Below, piece by piece: positions 35,801-48,824 of a DNA stretch of 64,000 bases. Under the pieces are notes generated by a model. The model did not search any database and had not been told where the DNA came from. It saw only the letters and a list, made by a program, of their open reading frames with translations. The stretch is from contig CP093829.1 in NCBI GenBank assembly GCA_033063855.1, forward strand, positions 10,736,243-10,800,242, given 5' to 3'. Within the stretch, counting starts at the first letter, position 1. Each line of letters opens with the position of its first letter. The position numbers were made by a program, and so were the translations under genes. The DNA comes from Smittia aterrima (taxonomy: Eukaryota; Arthropoda; Insecta; Diptera; Chironomidae).

Positions 35801-38069
35801 TGTCAGTCGACAGCTATAGTTTAGATACGGCTGATTATTAAAAAAGTTTTCACATAAATTTCACAAAAATATTCTCTCGCTTATAATAAAACATGATAAA
35901 ACACTATCGTTTTATGAAATTTTCTGAAAGAGTGCGGGAATTTCATACCGAAGTTTTTTTCTATCACAATCTTAGTCAAACAATTTAAAAGTGCACACTT
36001 GACATTCCCTAAGAAAATAAAGATCCAATAAAAAATATGGAGTTTTCTGAAGAGATTGTGGCATTTACAACATTTCTGGAAACTTGTCGTTTTGAAACTT
36101 ACGTGAATATTTGGTAACATGAATCCATCTAACTCAAATTTCTCGTTTTATCAAATCTCCATGGTAACAGGTCCCGTTTTCACGTCATTTTTTCCGACTC
36201 GCTTAATGATAAAAGGTTTTGACGCGAAAAAAGGTTCGATCACTGCATATAGTGTTATCCTTTTTCTACAATATAAACTCCTCCAAAAATTAAAGGAGCT
36301 TAAGAGAAAATTTTCATTGCTCCTCGTCTTCAACAAAAAGAATCCAAAATAATCCGTCTTTTCATTAAAATTGCTAAATGAATTCATTAAAAATATTTTA
36401 TCATCGTCCTTCACTTGCAATTAAAAGATAAAAACATTTTTCCTCTCATTCGACCAATTTTGTGCTAAGCTAAGCTAAAAGGGTCTCCTCAGTGAAGCTT
36501 TAATGTTTGAGATGATAATCGTGATGATAAGGATATAATTTGTAAGCCCTCGTTGTGAAATGCGCATCATCACAGGCTTGTGTAAAGCAAATGATTTCTA
36601 TTGAAAAGCGTGGTTAGTTACGCAAGAAGAGAAAACTAAAGATTTAATGATAAAGTTGTGTCAGAGAACAGGTGTAAATCTGTTTTTTGCAACTATAGTA
36701 TTGATATTTCAGGGTATTCTATTGATTCAATTTTAAAATGATTCGATAAGCAACCGCATTTAATCAATATGATAATTATACATCGTTATAAAGCTGTTAC
36801 TACAATTTAATAAAAATAATAAAAACTTTCTTCATTTTAAAAGTTATCTTAAAGGTTCTTGTTGTTTTCTTCTTTGTTTTGACATGCATCTTGGCTTCAT
36901 TCCTTTGATAAATGTGAAACAATAACTCATAAGAGCATCTGCTCGGGTCCTCATTTCACACCAATGTTTACCGACGTCGTCTCCCATAATCATTTTCTTG
37001 ACTTAGCACTCAAATTTCATGTTTCTGATGATGACGAAAGGTGGTCAGAAAAATAAATTATTTGTTTTAAAACTAAAAAAATATCACTCGAAGCGAATTT
37101 TAATAAGTTCTTAATTTTATATAGAACTTAGTGATAGAATTTTCCTATTTATTAAAAGAAGTACTAACCACATATTTTATTTCTCTGAAAAGGCTTTTCA
37201 ATAAATGCTCATGCAAATTATTGCGGCCATTTCATTTCCCCTTTCGTCTTTTCATCATCTTCAACCATCAATCATTTTAACTTGTTGTTAGTGTTGCTTG
37301 TTTGTTCAAAAAATATTGAAATAATTTTACATTTTTCCTTCGTCGTCTATATATCAAGGGATGACGCTATCAATCCAAGGCATGTTTCCTAATGTATTAG
37401 AGGGGAAGAACTTCCTTTCTGCATTAAATCGATCGCTTTTAAATACGTTTAAGGCGTTTTAGTTAACAATTACTTAGCAAATCAAAGCTCTTTGTCCGCA
37501 AAATAATTTCCACCTCTGCAAGAAAAATCATCGAACTCAACTTGAGAAATGGTCGGAGAAGATTGATTAATTTATCGTCCCTATCGCATCATCACCAGAC
37601 ATTAAGCTGAATTATTTTTGGTTAGCTTAACAAAATTTCAATCAACAGGAGACTATCACAGGGAGCTTCACTCTTCCACGCTAAGAGATTTGCAAAATTT
37701 TGAGTTTCGCAGCTTTTACACCCTAGACAAAAAGCGTAACACTTCCTCAAAGAGCAAACAGTTAAATGGAATTTCATCGACAATCAATCATCCCTTGTTA
37801 AATTTTGTTCCAACAGCATTAATACTTACGCGAAAGAAAAATGAAATGAAAATATCTCCCGTTGTTTTTACAATCCATTAAGCAATTCACTCATCTTGTT
37901 CTTAGACACTGGCGAAAGCAATCCACTCAAATGCAAAATGATTTATATTCTGTTGGTTAAAAGATTCACTCCCACGCAGACGATTTTCAAGACATGGCAA
38001 CTTCTAAATAAATGAAATTTATTTGGAATAAAACTTAATTTTTATTTAGGTTTATTATTTACGTACAAC
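32874..38069. other. 5.2 kb gap with no gene recognised
   Basis: AT-rich sequence between the EMI gene (+) and SH2 copy C (-), tail to tail. The longest open frame (34402-34740, 112 codons) has no motif, and a TATA-like TATAAAAAGG sits only a few bases before its ATG, so it is not accepted as a gene. Nothing else was recognised. Confidence 0.4.
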
Positions 38070-38816
38070 TTAAATTTCTAAATTTGTAAAAACTAATTCG
38101 AGGTCATTCAAAGGACAAAAGTCATCGGAAGTTTTAGAGACCTCAAAAGTCCTATGAAGATGAAGTGTCAACGGCAATTGTTCTGACATAACAGAGTGGT
38201 GCGTGACAAGAGATGATAATGTTGGAAATATTTTCTTGGCTCCTTTGAGTCGATAACCTTGCTTTGACTGGACAATTATGTGATGAACTATTGTTTTTGA
38301 TGGTTCTAAGACACGAAGAGATAGAATGTAGTTCCCAGACTTTTTTGAAGCTCTTTGAATGATAAACGAGCCGGGAATTTGATTCTCGAGAAGCTCAGTA
38401 TCAAAGTTTTTAGCTGTTCCACTGTGATACCAGCTGGCTGAACTTAAATCCTCTGTTTCAATTTCTCTTCTTAGTCGTTTTTGTTTTAAAGAATCAACAC
38501 AAGAGTTTCCGAATCTTTCGTAGATTCCTGACGCTTCGTAGGCGTTTGAAGAGCGCTAATAAAAAAAAAATATTTTAGTCTTTCAATTGCTCTGCATTTC
38601 GCCAAATTAACAAACCTCTTCAAGAATTTTGTGCTCATCAACTTGATGAGAACTAGTCCGGTTCAAAATTTTATGCAAGCACTTGTGAAAAGTCTTCCTG
38701 TCTTGCTCTTTAGCCTCGAGTGCTGAACGCTGCTCCTTTAGTTTTTCTATAATTTTTTCTTCATCCTTGTTAGTGCTGAACTTTCCAGACGACATTTGTT
38801 TCTCTTGATGATTCAT
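38070..38816 (-). CDS. SH2-domain protein, Egfrap-like, copy C, with Arg lost from the FLVR motif
   Basis: Third paralog. Exons are 38816-38616 and 38555-38070, giving 228 residues. GIYERFGNSCVDSL matches GIYDVDNKFGDSCRQSL of copy B. The SH2 domain (about 108-205) has SASWYHSGTAK, GSFIIQRASK, NYILSLRV, HHIIV, GYRLKGAKK and SLVTHHSVMSEQLPLTL. The FLVR box reads FIIQ, so the invariant pTyr-binding Arg is Gln134. The SH2 part is in one exon, without the introns seen in copies A and B. The N-terminal 67 residues are Lys/Glu-rich and likely coiled-coil; the VKRLTMG block is missing. The frame stays open upstream of the chosen ATG to an AG at about 38838, so an extra 5' exon is possible. A minus-strand AATAAA lies near 38041. 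Confidence 0.8.
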
Positions 38817-39040
38817 AATAAAATTTCGACAAGAACTCTAGAAATAAAATAAAGAAAAAAGTTAGAAAATTTAATATTTTCCGAATGAGTTTTCCGTTGG
38901 ATATAATTATCATTTCGTTTAATAATTAGACAAAAAGCTTTTGTTTTGTTAAGTTGACTAGAATGAAATAGTAATGAACTCTGAGAAATTCTTGTTTTCT
39001 GGATAAAGCCGGAATAAAAAATGTTAAGTGAGTTCCACAT

Positions 39041-42000
39041 TACTAATAAATTCCTCGAATATGTTTAATATCCCGAAGCAATCAGAAGTTTTCGAGTTTC
39101 ATTCTGATTGCAGAGATGATTATAATATACTAATGGCAGGTCATTTGATTAAGTATTTCGGTTCATATTCGCTCTAATTTATCCTAATGTTCCATCATTT
39201 ACAAGTAATTCAAACAAGACTCAGACAAATTGGATTTCATCTCTCTGTGATTTTCATTAAATTGCAGTCCATTACATGAAATATCCTTTCTGTCTTCAAG
39301 CAAAATCAAGATGAATTCAGCTAACTAGCTCATTTTTCTCTCATCGTGTCGACATTTTTTTTGCACCGCAATCCCAAATTGAATCGATCGCAGCTCTCGT
39401 CCAGGAAAATCATGACATCATCATATTCTACTTTCCATTCAAACGTTTTTTTCCATTCAATTGTATGTTCAAAGTTTATTGTTTGGGGGTGTTAAGTCTT
39501 CAAAATGTAGATACAGAATGACGAGATATATCGTTATTTATTCTCCGCATCGAAAAAGAAAATGTTTTTATGGTCTTCTTCATATCGCTCTCATCATAAA
39601 TTATTCGATAAAACCAGAACGAATTCTTTTCTCGTCTTTTAAGACGCGTCTAACAAATTCTTTCCATCCCAATAAAGATTACAAATTTCTGTGGAGAGAG
39701 AGAAAAAACGAAGAGGAAAAATCCGTTTTAGATGTTTTTAATGTCTTTTCTTGTTGTCAACGATATAGCCTGGTAATGTTCAGTCCTCAAGGGTTGTCGT
39801 CTCAAAGTTAATTTGAAAAAATGTGAAAAATGAGCATTCATCTGGCAATACAAAGAATGAAAAAAACGATGTTTTCCCTTGGAATAAATATCATTTAATT
39901 AGTTAAACGATAACATCAGCAACGGCAACGAGGGCGATCTCGTTCATTTTATTCGAAATGCATTTTTGTTTCGGATGAGTAACACACTTTAAAACATTCC
40001 CAAGTCTAGTCAATGAATCACATTTCAACGTCAGTTAATTCAATGTTTTGAAAAGAATAAAATTTAGGGGCTTTTGGTTTAATATTTAACTTATCTAACC
40101 ACCAAGTGTTGGATGCGTGTTGGAAAAACATTCAAACACCAATGTCCAAGATGGACAAAAAGAAAACATAAGCAATTGGAGTTTTTAAGCAATTTTTGTT
40201 ATCAATTCCACTCTTAACTGTCCGCATGAATTTAAATATGTTTGTACTCACTCAAATAAATCTTAAAATGTCTTCATTAATGATGAGTCTTCATATTTTA
40301 ACAATGAGAAAAGTTTTCAAAAAATATAAGAATTTGGTTTTGCTTTCCAAAGGGTTAAGCATATCAGATACAATTGTATCCAAGATCTCATGTCATAAGT
40401 GTCGAGTTAATATATTTTTGATACTACGGTGAGCTTCAAGGAGTAATTACTCCAAATGTCTTTCAAAATATACGACAAGCTGCATATCCTTTAAATGATA
40501 AGTATTATTCAAGGTTAACAAAGGAAACTCAGTATCTTTAGAAAATGGATTATAATTATGGTTCGATGACTTCCCTGAATGAATATTCCTTTAAAACCGA
40601 AATCCCTTAATGCTAAAGGATCTGTTCTTAATCTCGAGATTTGTGAGGATTTTCATTCAAAGTAGCACAATAAGATATTATTGTGCATCTTATTATTCGA
40701 CACAAGACTTTTTCCATTTGAAGCGGCATTCATAAGAATAGAAATGTTAAAGGAGGGCACATTGTGTGTCTCCTTCACACAAGGTCTTCAATTCTTAGTA
40801 TAAAGAACTTTAGTAAGGAAAATAGTTTAAATCCTAATTGAAAGAGTCAAAAAAACTTCTCCACAAATCTTGAAATTCATTCGCTAACTTTTTTAAATAA
40901 AATTTCCTTCGCTCTTCAAATAATGAAACCGGGAGTAAAAATAATGATCATGTTACGTTCTACGTGCTTTCCTGTTGTCAGGTCGAGCCAGAAGGCTAGT
41001 GAAATGTCGGTGCGCTCTTTTCTCGTTTCAAATGAATGGAAAATTTATTCATCGGCGAGAAATCAAAAATGTGATTTCGGAATGACACGCCGAGAGTGCG
41101 GCGATTTATCGAAATCTCCCGCATAGCAGCCGCTCTACTGAAGCCTAAAGCGACCACTGATGCAATGAGCTATTGTGATCAAATATTTGTTTCACTAAAG
41201 CCGACAGAGTAAATTTTTGCAATTTACAATTATTCGATTCGGAAAGATATTCATGAGACTCCAATTAAACATTCCGGTTTCATGCATCGTCAGGAAATGT
41301 TTGCGGGAATCAATATTGAAAAATGCACTAAAATCATGAGCATATTGGAATGTATTTTAATTCAGCTACCATATATTTCGACTGATGCATCCACATCATA
41401 TTGAATTCCAGCACCAAAAATCTCGTAATTAAATTTTTACAACGTTTGAGCAGTCAATCCGTGTGGAATCGACAAATTGAATTGATTTTTATCTATTTTC
41501 CTTCAGCGTAAAATATGATCCTGAAATTGATTTAACTTGATACCCGCTTCAGAAACTCGTAATGTTAATACAAAAAGTTTGTCCTATCAAATTGATATTA
41601 AATCAGAAGTTGAATTCCGCTCAGGGCAAGGAGTTGGATCAAATTGTTCTTAATTGCAGAAAAGGATAAAAACTTCTTCTTTTACAATTTGTCTCGAATT
41701 ACAATTAAAACTCTTGAGAATCTGTTAAGATGAGAAAACTTTTTTCATATATTTTCAAGCATCATTCAATTTCAATTTCAATTTGGTTTTTCTCGATGGT
41801 AATAGTTTTATCGAATCAACAAAATGATAATTTGGAATATTAATTTCGAATGTTAATTCTTTTCCTTCAAGTAAATGAGGGTTTTAAAAGATGGCAAGTC
41901 ATTAGTATAAATTTAATAATTAGAAAAAAGTTTGGGAAATAAGACGCTACAATTTTCAGATACTAAAAAAAATATTGAGCTCTAAATAAAAAAATATTTT

Positions 42001-45000
42001 TAAGATTGCCATGCATTTGATAAAAAAATATATGAAGCATCTGTCTTCTGTTATTGACATCGCAGATAATTATTTTTACCGTTATATTCTTTTTAGAATG
42101 GCTATTAAGTGCGTTCAAGGGGATTTAAGTCGACTGTCTCTGAAAATCCCATCAAAAATAAACTTACAGACTTGCTTTGAGCATCATTTTTCATAAGCAG
42201 AAGAGATTCCCGCCTCCATAAAAAATATTAATCATAAAATTATTTCGAATTCATTCAGGGAATGAGAAAAATTTCGTTCGGAGCCCTTATTATTTTTTAT
42301 TAATTCTTCTTTTATAGCTCATAACTCAAGTGGAAGAAATTTCTACAGCATTTTGTTCTTTTTGACGGTGCAACCCTCTTAATGAAATAAATTTTTTCAT
42401 GTTATTTGAATTAGATATCTCGTCGGCCATATTTCCATGTTAAATATTATCGAAGAGCATATCGCAAAGTGTGATTGAATTCATCTTAAAACTTATTAAG
42501 AAAAATGTAACATTTTACATAAAAGTTATTTTTCATATAACCATAGTTATTTCATACTTTTCGACCAGTCTTTTCTGCGTTGTTTTTTTTACTTAGCAGG
42601 GTTTGATTGATTTTTTGGATCATCATTGTACATATATAAAGCTCTCGACCCTTTCTTCTTAAAACCTTTTTCTCATCGTTCCCGACATTCTCATCTACCT
42701 GCTTTATATTATCACAGCAGTCAATGTATACATTGAACAAAAAAATGTTAGAGCTGAAACGTCGTTACTTTGATTGCAATTTACGAAGAGAGTTCACATT
42801 AAAATCAAACTTGAAAATAATAAAAACCACTCGATTCTTTTTCTTTGTGTGATTAACGAACTTGAGTGCCAATGAATAGAAACATTCGCTTTTATTGCAA
42901 AATAATGAAATGCTCAAATGTATTGAAAATGGGTTTCGTTTTGAATGCTCAAAAGGCGAGAAAATGTGCAACAACAAAGCAAATTTACGAACAATGATCA
43001 AAGAACTCATCTCAAAAACCTTTTCATAAATCTTTCAAGGATTTCAAAGTTATGAACTGTCCTTCTTCATCTGGTCACGGGAATTCTTTGTTATATTTGT
43101 AACAATTGTTTACTTTTGAAATGAACTTTTCTGCGTCCTTTGCAGGCATTTCTTGAAAAAATAATAATGAACTTCAATGGTTTTTGAAAGAGAATTTAAT
43201 GAAGCAGCTGACATTTTTGGGACATGTACATAGATGAGTGCGAAAAGTCATCATAATATATTAATCTTTAAATGTAGAAGAATCCAAAAGCAAGCGTAAC
43301 TATCATGAAATATTTCTGTTTGTCTCCATGATAATCCTTTAAGGGTGTTCTTGTCTCACTTATTGAAGACAGCAGAAGCAGATAAATCATAAGGGTTTAG
43401 AAGCGTATCCGCAAAAGAAATTGAGATAAAGGGATTAAAATTTTCCCGCTGTTTGGAGAACATGTCAGCAACGATCACAATGTTAATCTTACAAGAGCTA
43501 TTATTCATCGGTTTTTCATCTAGCAATCTAAGAAATTGAAGTTCTATTTCTTTAATACCAGATTGAAATAAAGTTCGAAAAATATCTTTTGTTTTTGATA
43601 GATTCCATGATTATGACAAACTGACTATAGCAACGGTGTTTACCATTCAAAAATCCTTTGTTGTAAATACTCTTGCAGCTCATGAGGGAGATTTTTCTGT
43701 TTACATTGTCTTCGCTGTTCATGTTGCTGCTGATGTTTGCTATCTTTGCATTAATACTTTATGTGGAAAATACTCACAATGTTTGCTGTCTTGAAATGAT
43801 TGACAGCACCAAACAATGACTGAGGAAATCATGTGTTTCCTTCGCCGGAATCTCTAAGCAATTCAGTTATCAAATCAGGCAACTCGAAACGTTTTCCATT
43901 CATCGCATCATGACGATGAGAAAGCAACCCGTTCCGAAAGCAGAGCAAACAAGAGTTTGCAATTTTCCTCCAAACTTTTTCCCACATGCATTTCAACTTT
44001 AATCTCTCCTCGAATGTTCTTCTTGTTCACAAATATGGATTTACAAAAATTTCACTCTGAGAGTCGAGAATAAAGCCACGCGATAATGACTATCATGCTT
44101 GTTGTGTGAAAGTTTCATTAGCAGAAGAAGAAATTTTCTCATTTTGCTTCTAATTTGAATATTTCCCCCAAAATATGGCGAAAGAGCTTTTGTTTTTCGC
44201 CTAAACTATTATTTCGTGGGGATGGTTAATGAGATTTATAATTGAAGTCGATAATTGGAGAGCTAATTGAATATTTTCGTCGTGTTGTTGATATAAATTA
44301 ACGATTATTTCAAAGAGAGCACTTCGAAATTGAGTGGCTATGAAAAACACGAAAATTTCATTAAACGATTATAATTAAATTAAAACGTAAAGTTTCATTC
44401 AATTGTCGGCATTGCAAATATTGACATTCTCGTGACAGGGATCGAGAAAACCCATTAACCAAGGAAGTAAAAGAAATTTCGTATCCCTTCCAGTGACAGC
44501 TACCATGACTCTCAATTTCTCTTGAAAACCACTAAGTGGTTCTTAAGTGCTTTTCCACATGGAACTTTTTAATGCACTTATTTTTTTTTATCATTGCTTG
44601 GTCGGGAAATTGATGCTCTCAAGAGAATTATACTCGATGGATTTTCAACGTCAAAGAAAGCACATATTTAAACTATGAAGTATAATGAAGTTTAATTTGA
44701 TTAGTAGATGTTCGCCAGTATAATCTTGAAAAATCAACATAGCGATTCGGATTCAAGGACATAACAATTAAGTATTTTATTTTAAGAAAAAAACTAAGTA
44801 TTTGTCAAACAAATTTAAATGAAACACAGTTGATGAAAATATATTTTTTATTTGCTGCATAGAACACATGTTTTAACTCAATTTCTTGTTTTCGTTGGTG
44901 TCAAAAAAACTCGTTTTTTTTACTTGCTTACTGGGCGACTTTCTACCCAATTAATTTTGATTTATGGAAATGTGAGTCAAACGGGAACGGGGCTGTGGTT

Positions 45001-48000
45001 AAAAATGAAAAGCCGGCGAATTTTGTTCCGGACGAATGAAATGGCTTTTAATTAAAAACATGACCTTTGCCGTTGCTGCTGTGTCCCTCCCATACAGACC
45101 ATAAATTTACATAAAAAATAACTTTTTCCACGCATAGTGTTGGAGTCATGTAACAAAATGACTTCATTCAACGTGGCTTTGGAAAAAGGAGAAAAACTGA
45201 GATTCTTGGAAAATCAGATTAAAAAAGATTTACGATAAATTTCATTTGTCGAAAAATTGTGTTTGATTGTCATTTTGGCTAGATTCAAAAGTTAATCTAC
45301 TGAAAAGTTGCAAATAAGTTTTAAAAACTTGAAATCAGAGAAGCCAAAAATTAACAAAAGATTGAAGTGTCACTCAAGATTAAGCTTTCTTCTTTATGAG
45401 AACAAATATTGAATTTCCATGCTTGGAAAAATGATAGCGAGGGGATTAGGTATCTAAGAGCTGGGTGAAAGACGAGAACTTCATTAATAATTAATTCTTC
45501 GTGAAGCTACTTTACTTAACTCTGTTTGACATCGCAGACGGTGCATTGCTGTAAATAAGAAGATTACAAAGAGTTTTTCTCTTACCTTTAGAGTCTTTCT
45601 CAATTTGAAGCACGAATTAAAATCCTCGTCATCTGAGTGCTTCTCGATGACTTTCTTCTCCTTGACAATTTCATTAGTTAGCTTTTTATATCTCCACAAT
45701 CTCAAGCGCTCCATTGTTTTCAAGTGGATTCAATTTCGAATTTCTTTGAGGATAAATTATTCAAGAGTCTCTTTCAACTTTATATTTTATCTTTCTCCAC
45801 GACAATTTGCACTTCGCTCACAGTAATTACTCTTTAATTACCACTCACGGATATTTCACCTAATGAATGATTCAATTTCTCAAATAATTTAAGCGTCCCT
45901 TCTCACTTTGTTAAGATAAAGTGATCAAATCGGTTTTTATTCTGAAAACTATTTTATCTCGTCTGAGAAATCACTGTCAGTTTCAGGCCAATTTGTCGTA
46001 TCCTCTTGCGACTTCGAAATAAATTATGCTTGATGTTCATTCACATGAAGATAGAGACAATATAAATCATGCAAGAAAATGCCTTTTATTGTCCTTAGAA
46101 TTCAGAAAAGGTGTCACGAATAGCGATTTTATCACTTTTCGAGGATCTTGTATTTATACACGTCTCGACCACTTGTTCGGCTTTACACTACTAATGCCTT
46201 GTCGCTTTTCTCCTTTTCTGTTGATCCTTTTTGATACATTGAAGCCACTTGAGATGAATGTTTCTTGTTTTTCTCTTTTGATTATTCTTCTCGGTAGACA
46301 TGCAAGAATATGTCTACAATCGTCGACCCTTCTCGATCTAAGTTTGAAGATGAACTGAAGATATTTACAAAAAATAATTTTCTCGTTTTCTTCTATGTCT
46401 TCTTCTTATTCTGAATTTTTCACTTTCTTGCCTTAATGCTATATAAAACTTTAACACATGCTTCGATAAAAAAAACTGGGTTGCCTTATAGTTCAAAACT
46501 TTAACTTCAAATCACCTCAGAAAAATTCAATAACGTGAGGCAACCCTCTATTTCAATTACAGACTCCTAACTTTCTCTGCCCCTCTTATCTCTTCTTGTC
46601 AATGTAATCGTGCATGCCACACTAAGTCAAAGATCCTGGAAGTGTTTAGGAAAGCGTTACATTCGACACACTCTTGAAGCATTTATGTAAAAAGCAATGC
46701 AAGGACATTAACTTTTCTTTTTAACAACATTAACCCTCATCATCTTCGAACAATAAGAAGATTCAACGTCTTTTATTTCAAAGCATTTCTTCTTGTTTCT
46801 TTACTACTCAAAAGGACTCGAAAGGCAATGGACCTTTTCCACGGACATGACATGGCAATTTATCACTTGATGAGGATCGTATTTCATTCGATTCTATGTC
46901 AATAATTCAACCGGCGTTGAAAATAAGGAGAATTACTTTTTTATTGTGCATGACACATATTTTTAAGAAGGTTTTAAAGACTAGAGTTGAGTGGATTCGA
47001 TTTGAAAAGTTAATTCTTCTTCATGTTTTATTCACTCATTTCGTTGGAAGAAAAAATGTCGGCATTGCTAAATGCAAGTGCAAACATAATCACGCGCAAC
47101 TCTTTACAAACTTCGAAGGTAAAAGCAATTTCAAAATGTTCAAGGAGCAACAAACAAGAACATGCATTCGTTGTTGGTGACAAGAGCTCTTTAAAACCCT
47201 GCATTGACCCAATTTTAGTGACTCGTGCTTACAACTAAAGCTTTTGAAATGCACTTACTAGTAGTGCACTAATATAAAAGTTTTACCATTGACAGAAGAC
47301 TATGAATCTCAAGAATAATGTTATACAGAATCGCTTAACAATCTTCTACAATAAAACGTTGATGATAAAAATATGAATAGAGTCATTTATTTTTTCGAGA
47401 ATACAAATGAACATCTTTGCCATTTCCCTTACAACACGCTCCGAGAATTCATTCATCAAGAATAAAGTAACGCGTCTTTTTCATTAAGTTATTATAAAAG
47501 TCATTGCGGCAAAACGAAGTTATGAGTGTAAAAATTGCGTTTAATTATGAATAAATTTATAAACAATGAATTAACATTGTTATTATGGTTGAAGTTACAT
47601 ATAAATTATAAGATGAATGTTTAAAATTCCCTTTAATAAAATAAAAGGGTTGTGGCTAAAACGCATCAATAATTCTCATTAAAGCGAGTTGTATTTAAAT
47701 GATATGTTCGATTAATAAATTTTGTTTTCAGTGCACCATTCACGAGAAGAGCATAATTGGCCTTAGTTCTTTAGTATTTCTTGGGATAGCTCGTCTGATG
47801 AAAATAATTGAGAATAATATTTATTGATTTAGTTAAATTCTTGCGACGATGTTTATAACTTTTGAATTTCACTTTCATGATGAAAGTTTCCTCATTCACG
47901 AAGTTCCCCTAACAGCATTGTTTATTTTACCAGAGGGTTTCTTACCAAGTTTGTTTTTAGAAAGAGATCCATCATTTTTTCTTCTTAAAAATTCATTCTG

Positions 48001-48824
48001 GTAATGGAATTATAGCACATTTCGCTCAATCCCTAATTTTGTGGTGAGATGTGTAACACTTCATGTGTTTTCTTTCGGACTTTTGGTAAGAGGTTGCAAT
48101 TCAATTTCCTATCGAAATTTCCTTTTAGCGTGATGAATTATTTAATTTGCTCGTCCAAATATTATTTTTGCAATTTCCTCTGATACTGGTTAATCTCCTT
48201 TATTGGTGAGAGAATATAATTTGAACTCATTGCTTTTTGAGTTATAAGGCTTATGGTTTAAAAGAGGAAACCCTGCTAAAAATATAATAAAATTAGATAA
48301 AAAAAACTTTAGATATCAATTCTCTTTATTTCATAATTTAGAATATTTTACTTTTATTTAACGATTAAAAATTAAAGTTTTTTAAAGTCTCTTCGATGAA
48401 AGATTTATCATCGTCAGAAATTCTCAACTCAGCATACAATTGCTACTTACAGCTAACTTTTATCAATTTATTGTGAATTTATCAAAGATTATCAATTTGA
48501 ACAATCTCAAGCACAAGAATAAATAATTCTTCAATTGCGACAATTGATGCAACTTTTTGAAAAATAAAATTGTTTAGTTAAATGCCGGCACGCACACAAA
48601 AAAGAAAGGCACATGAGCATGTTTATTGTTTTTCATCTGATAAATTTCGTCATTGGTGAATAAACATAAATAAAGCACAAGGATTTTAACTTCTTTTTTT
48701 CTTTCATCTGATTTTACTGTTTTTAATCGAATTGGAATGTTGATGAAACTATCCGATTTTCGGATATTTCCATTCAGAACAGAAAAGCTGAAAAAAGCAC
48801 TGGAATTTGTTGTTCAACCTGAGA
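39041..48824. other. 9.8 kb gap with no gene recognised
   Basis: The longest gene-free stretch. Open frames such as 39461-39811, 46026-46358 and 46896-47180 have no motif and no convincing splice partners. A short hairpin (40665-40686) and weak inverted arms (46478-46486 with 46538-46546) were noted. I saw no tRNA and no familiar insect microRNA. It may hold regulatory DNA or a noncoding RNA that cannot be seen by eye. Confidence 0.4.
40665..40686. repeat. Short perfect hairpin
   Basis: Arms GCACAATAA and TTATTGTGC flank a GATA loop. It is too short for a microRNA precursor and has no adjacent T-run that would suggest a polymerase III terminator. The function is unknown. Confidence 0.5.

Noticed and set aside
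39461..39811. 116-codon open frame
   Set aside because: Composition is like translated noncoding DNA, with no domain or signal; AT-rich sequence gives such frames by chance.
40665..40686. Hairpin as a microRNA precursor
   Set aside because: The stem is only nine base pairs; far too short.
46026..46358. 110-codon open frame with hydrophobic stretches
   Set aside because: Hydrophobic runs come from T-rich sequence; no family resemblance or promoter.
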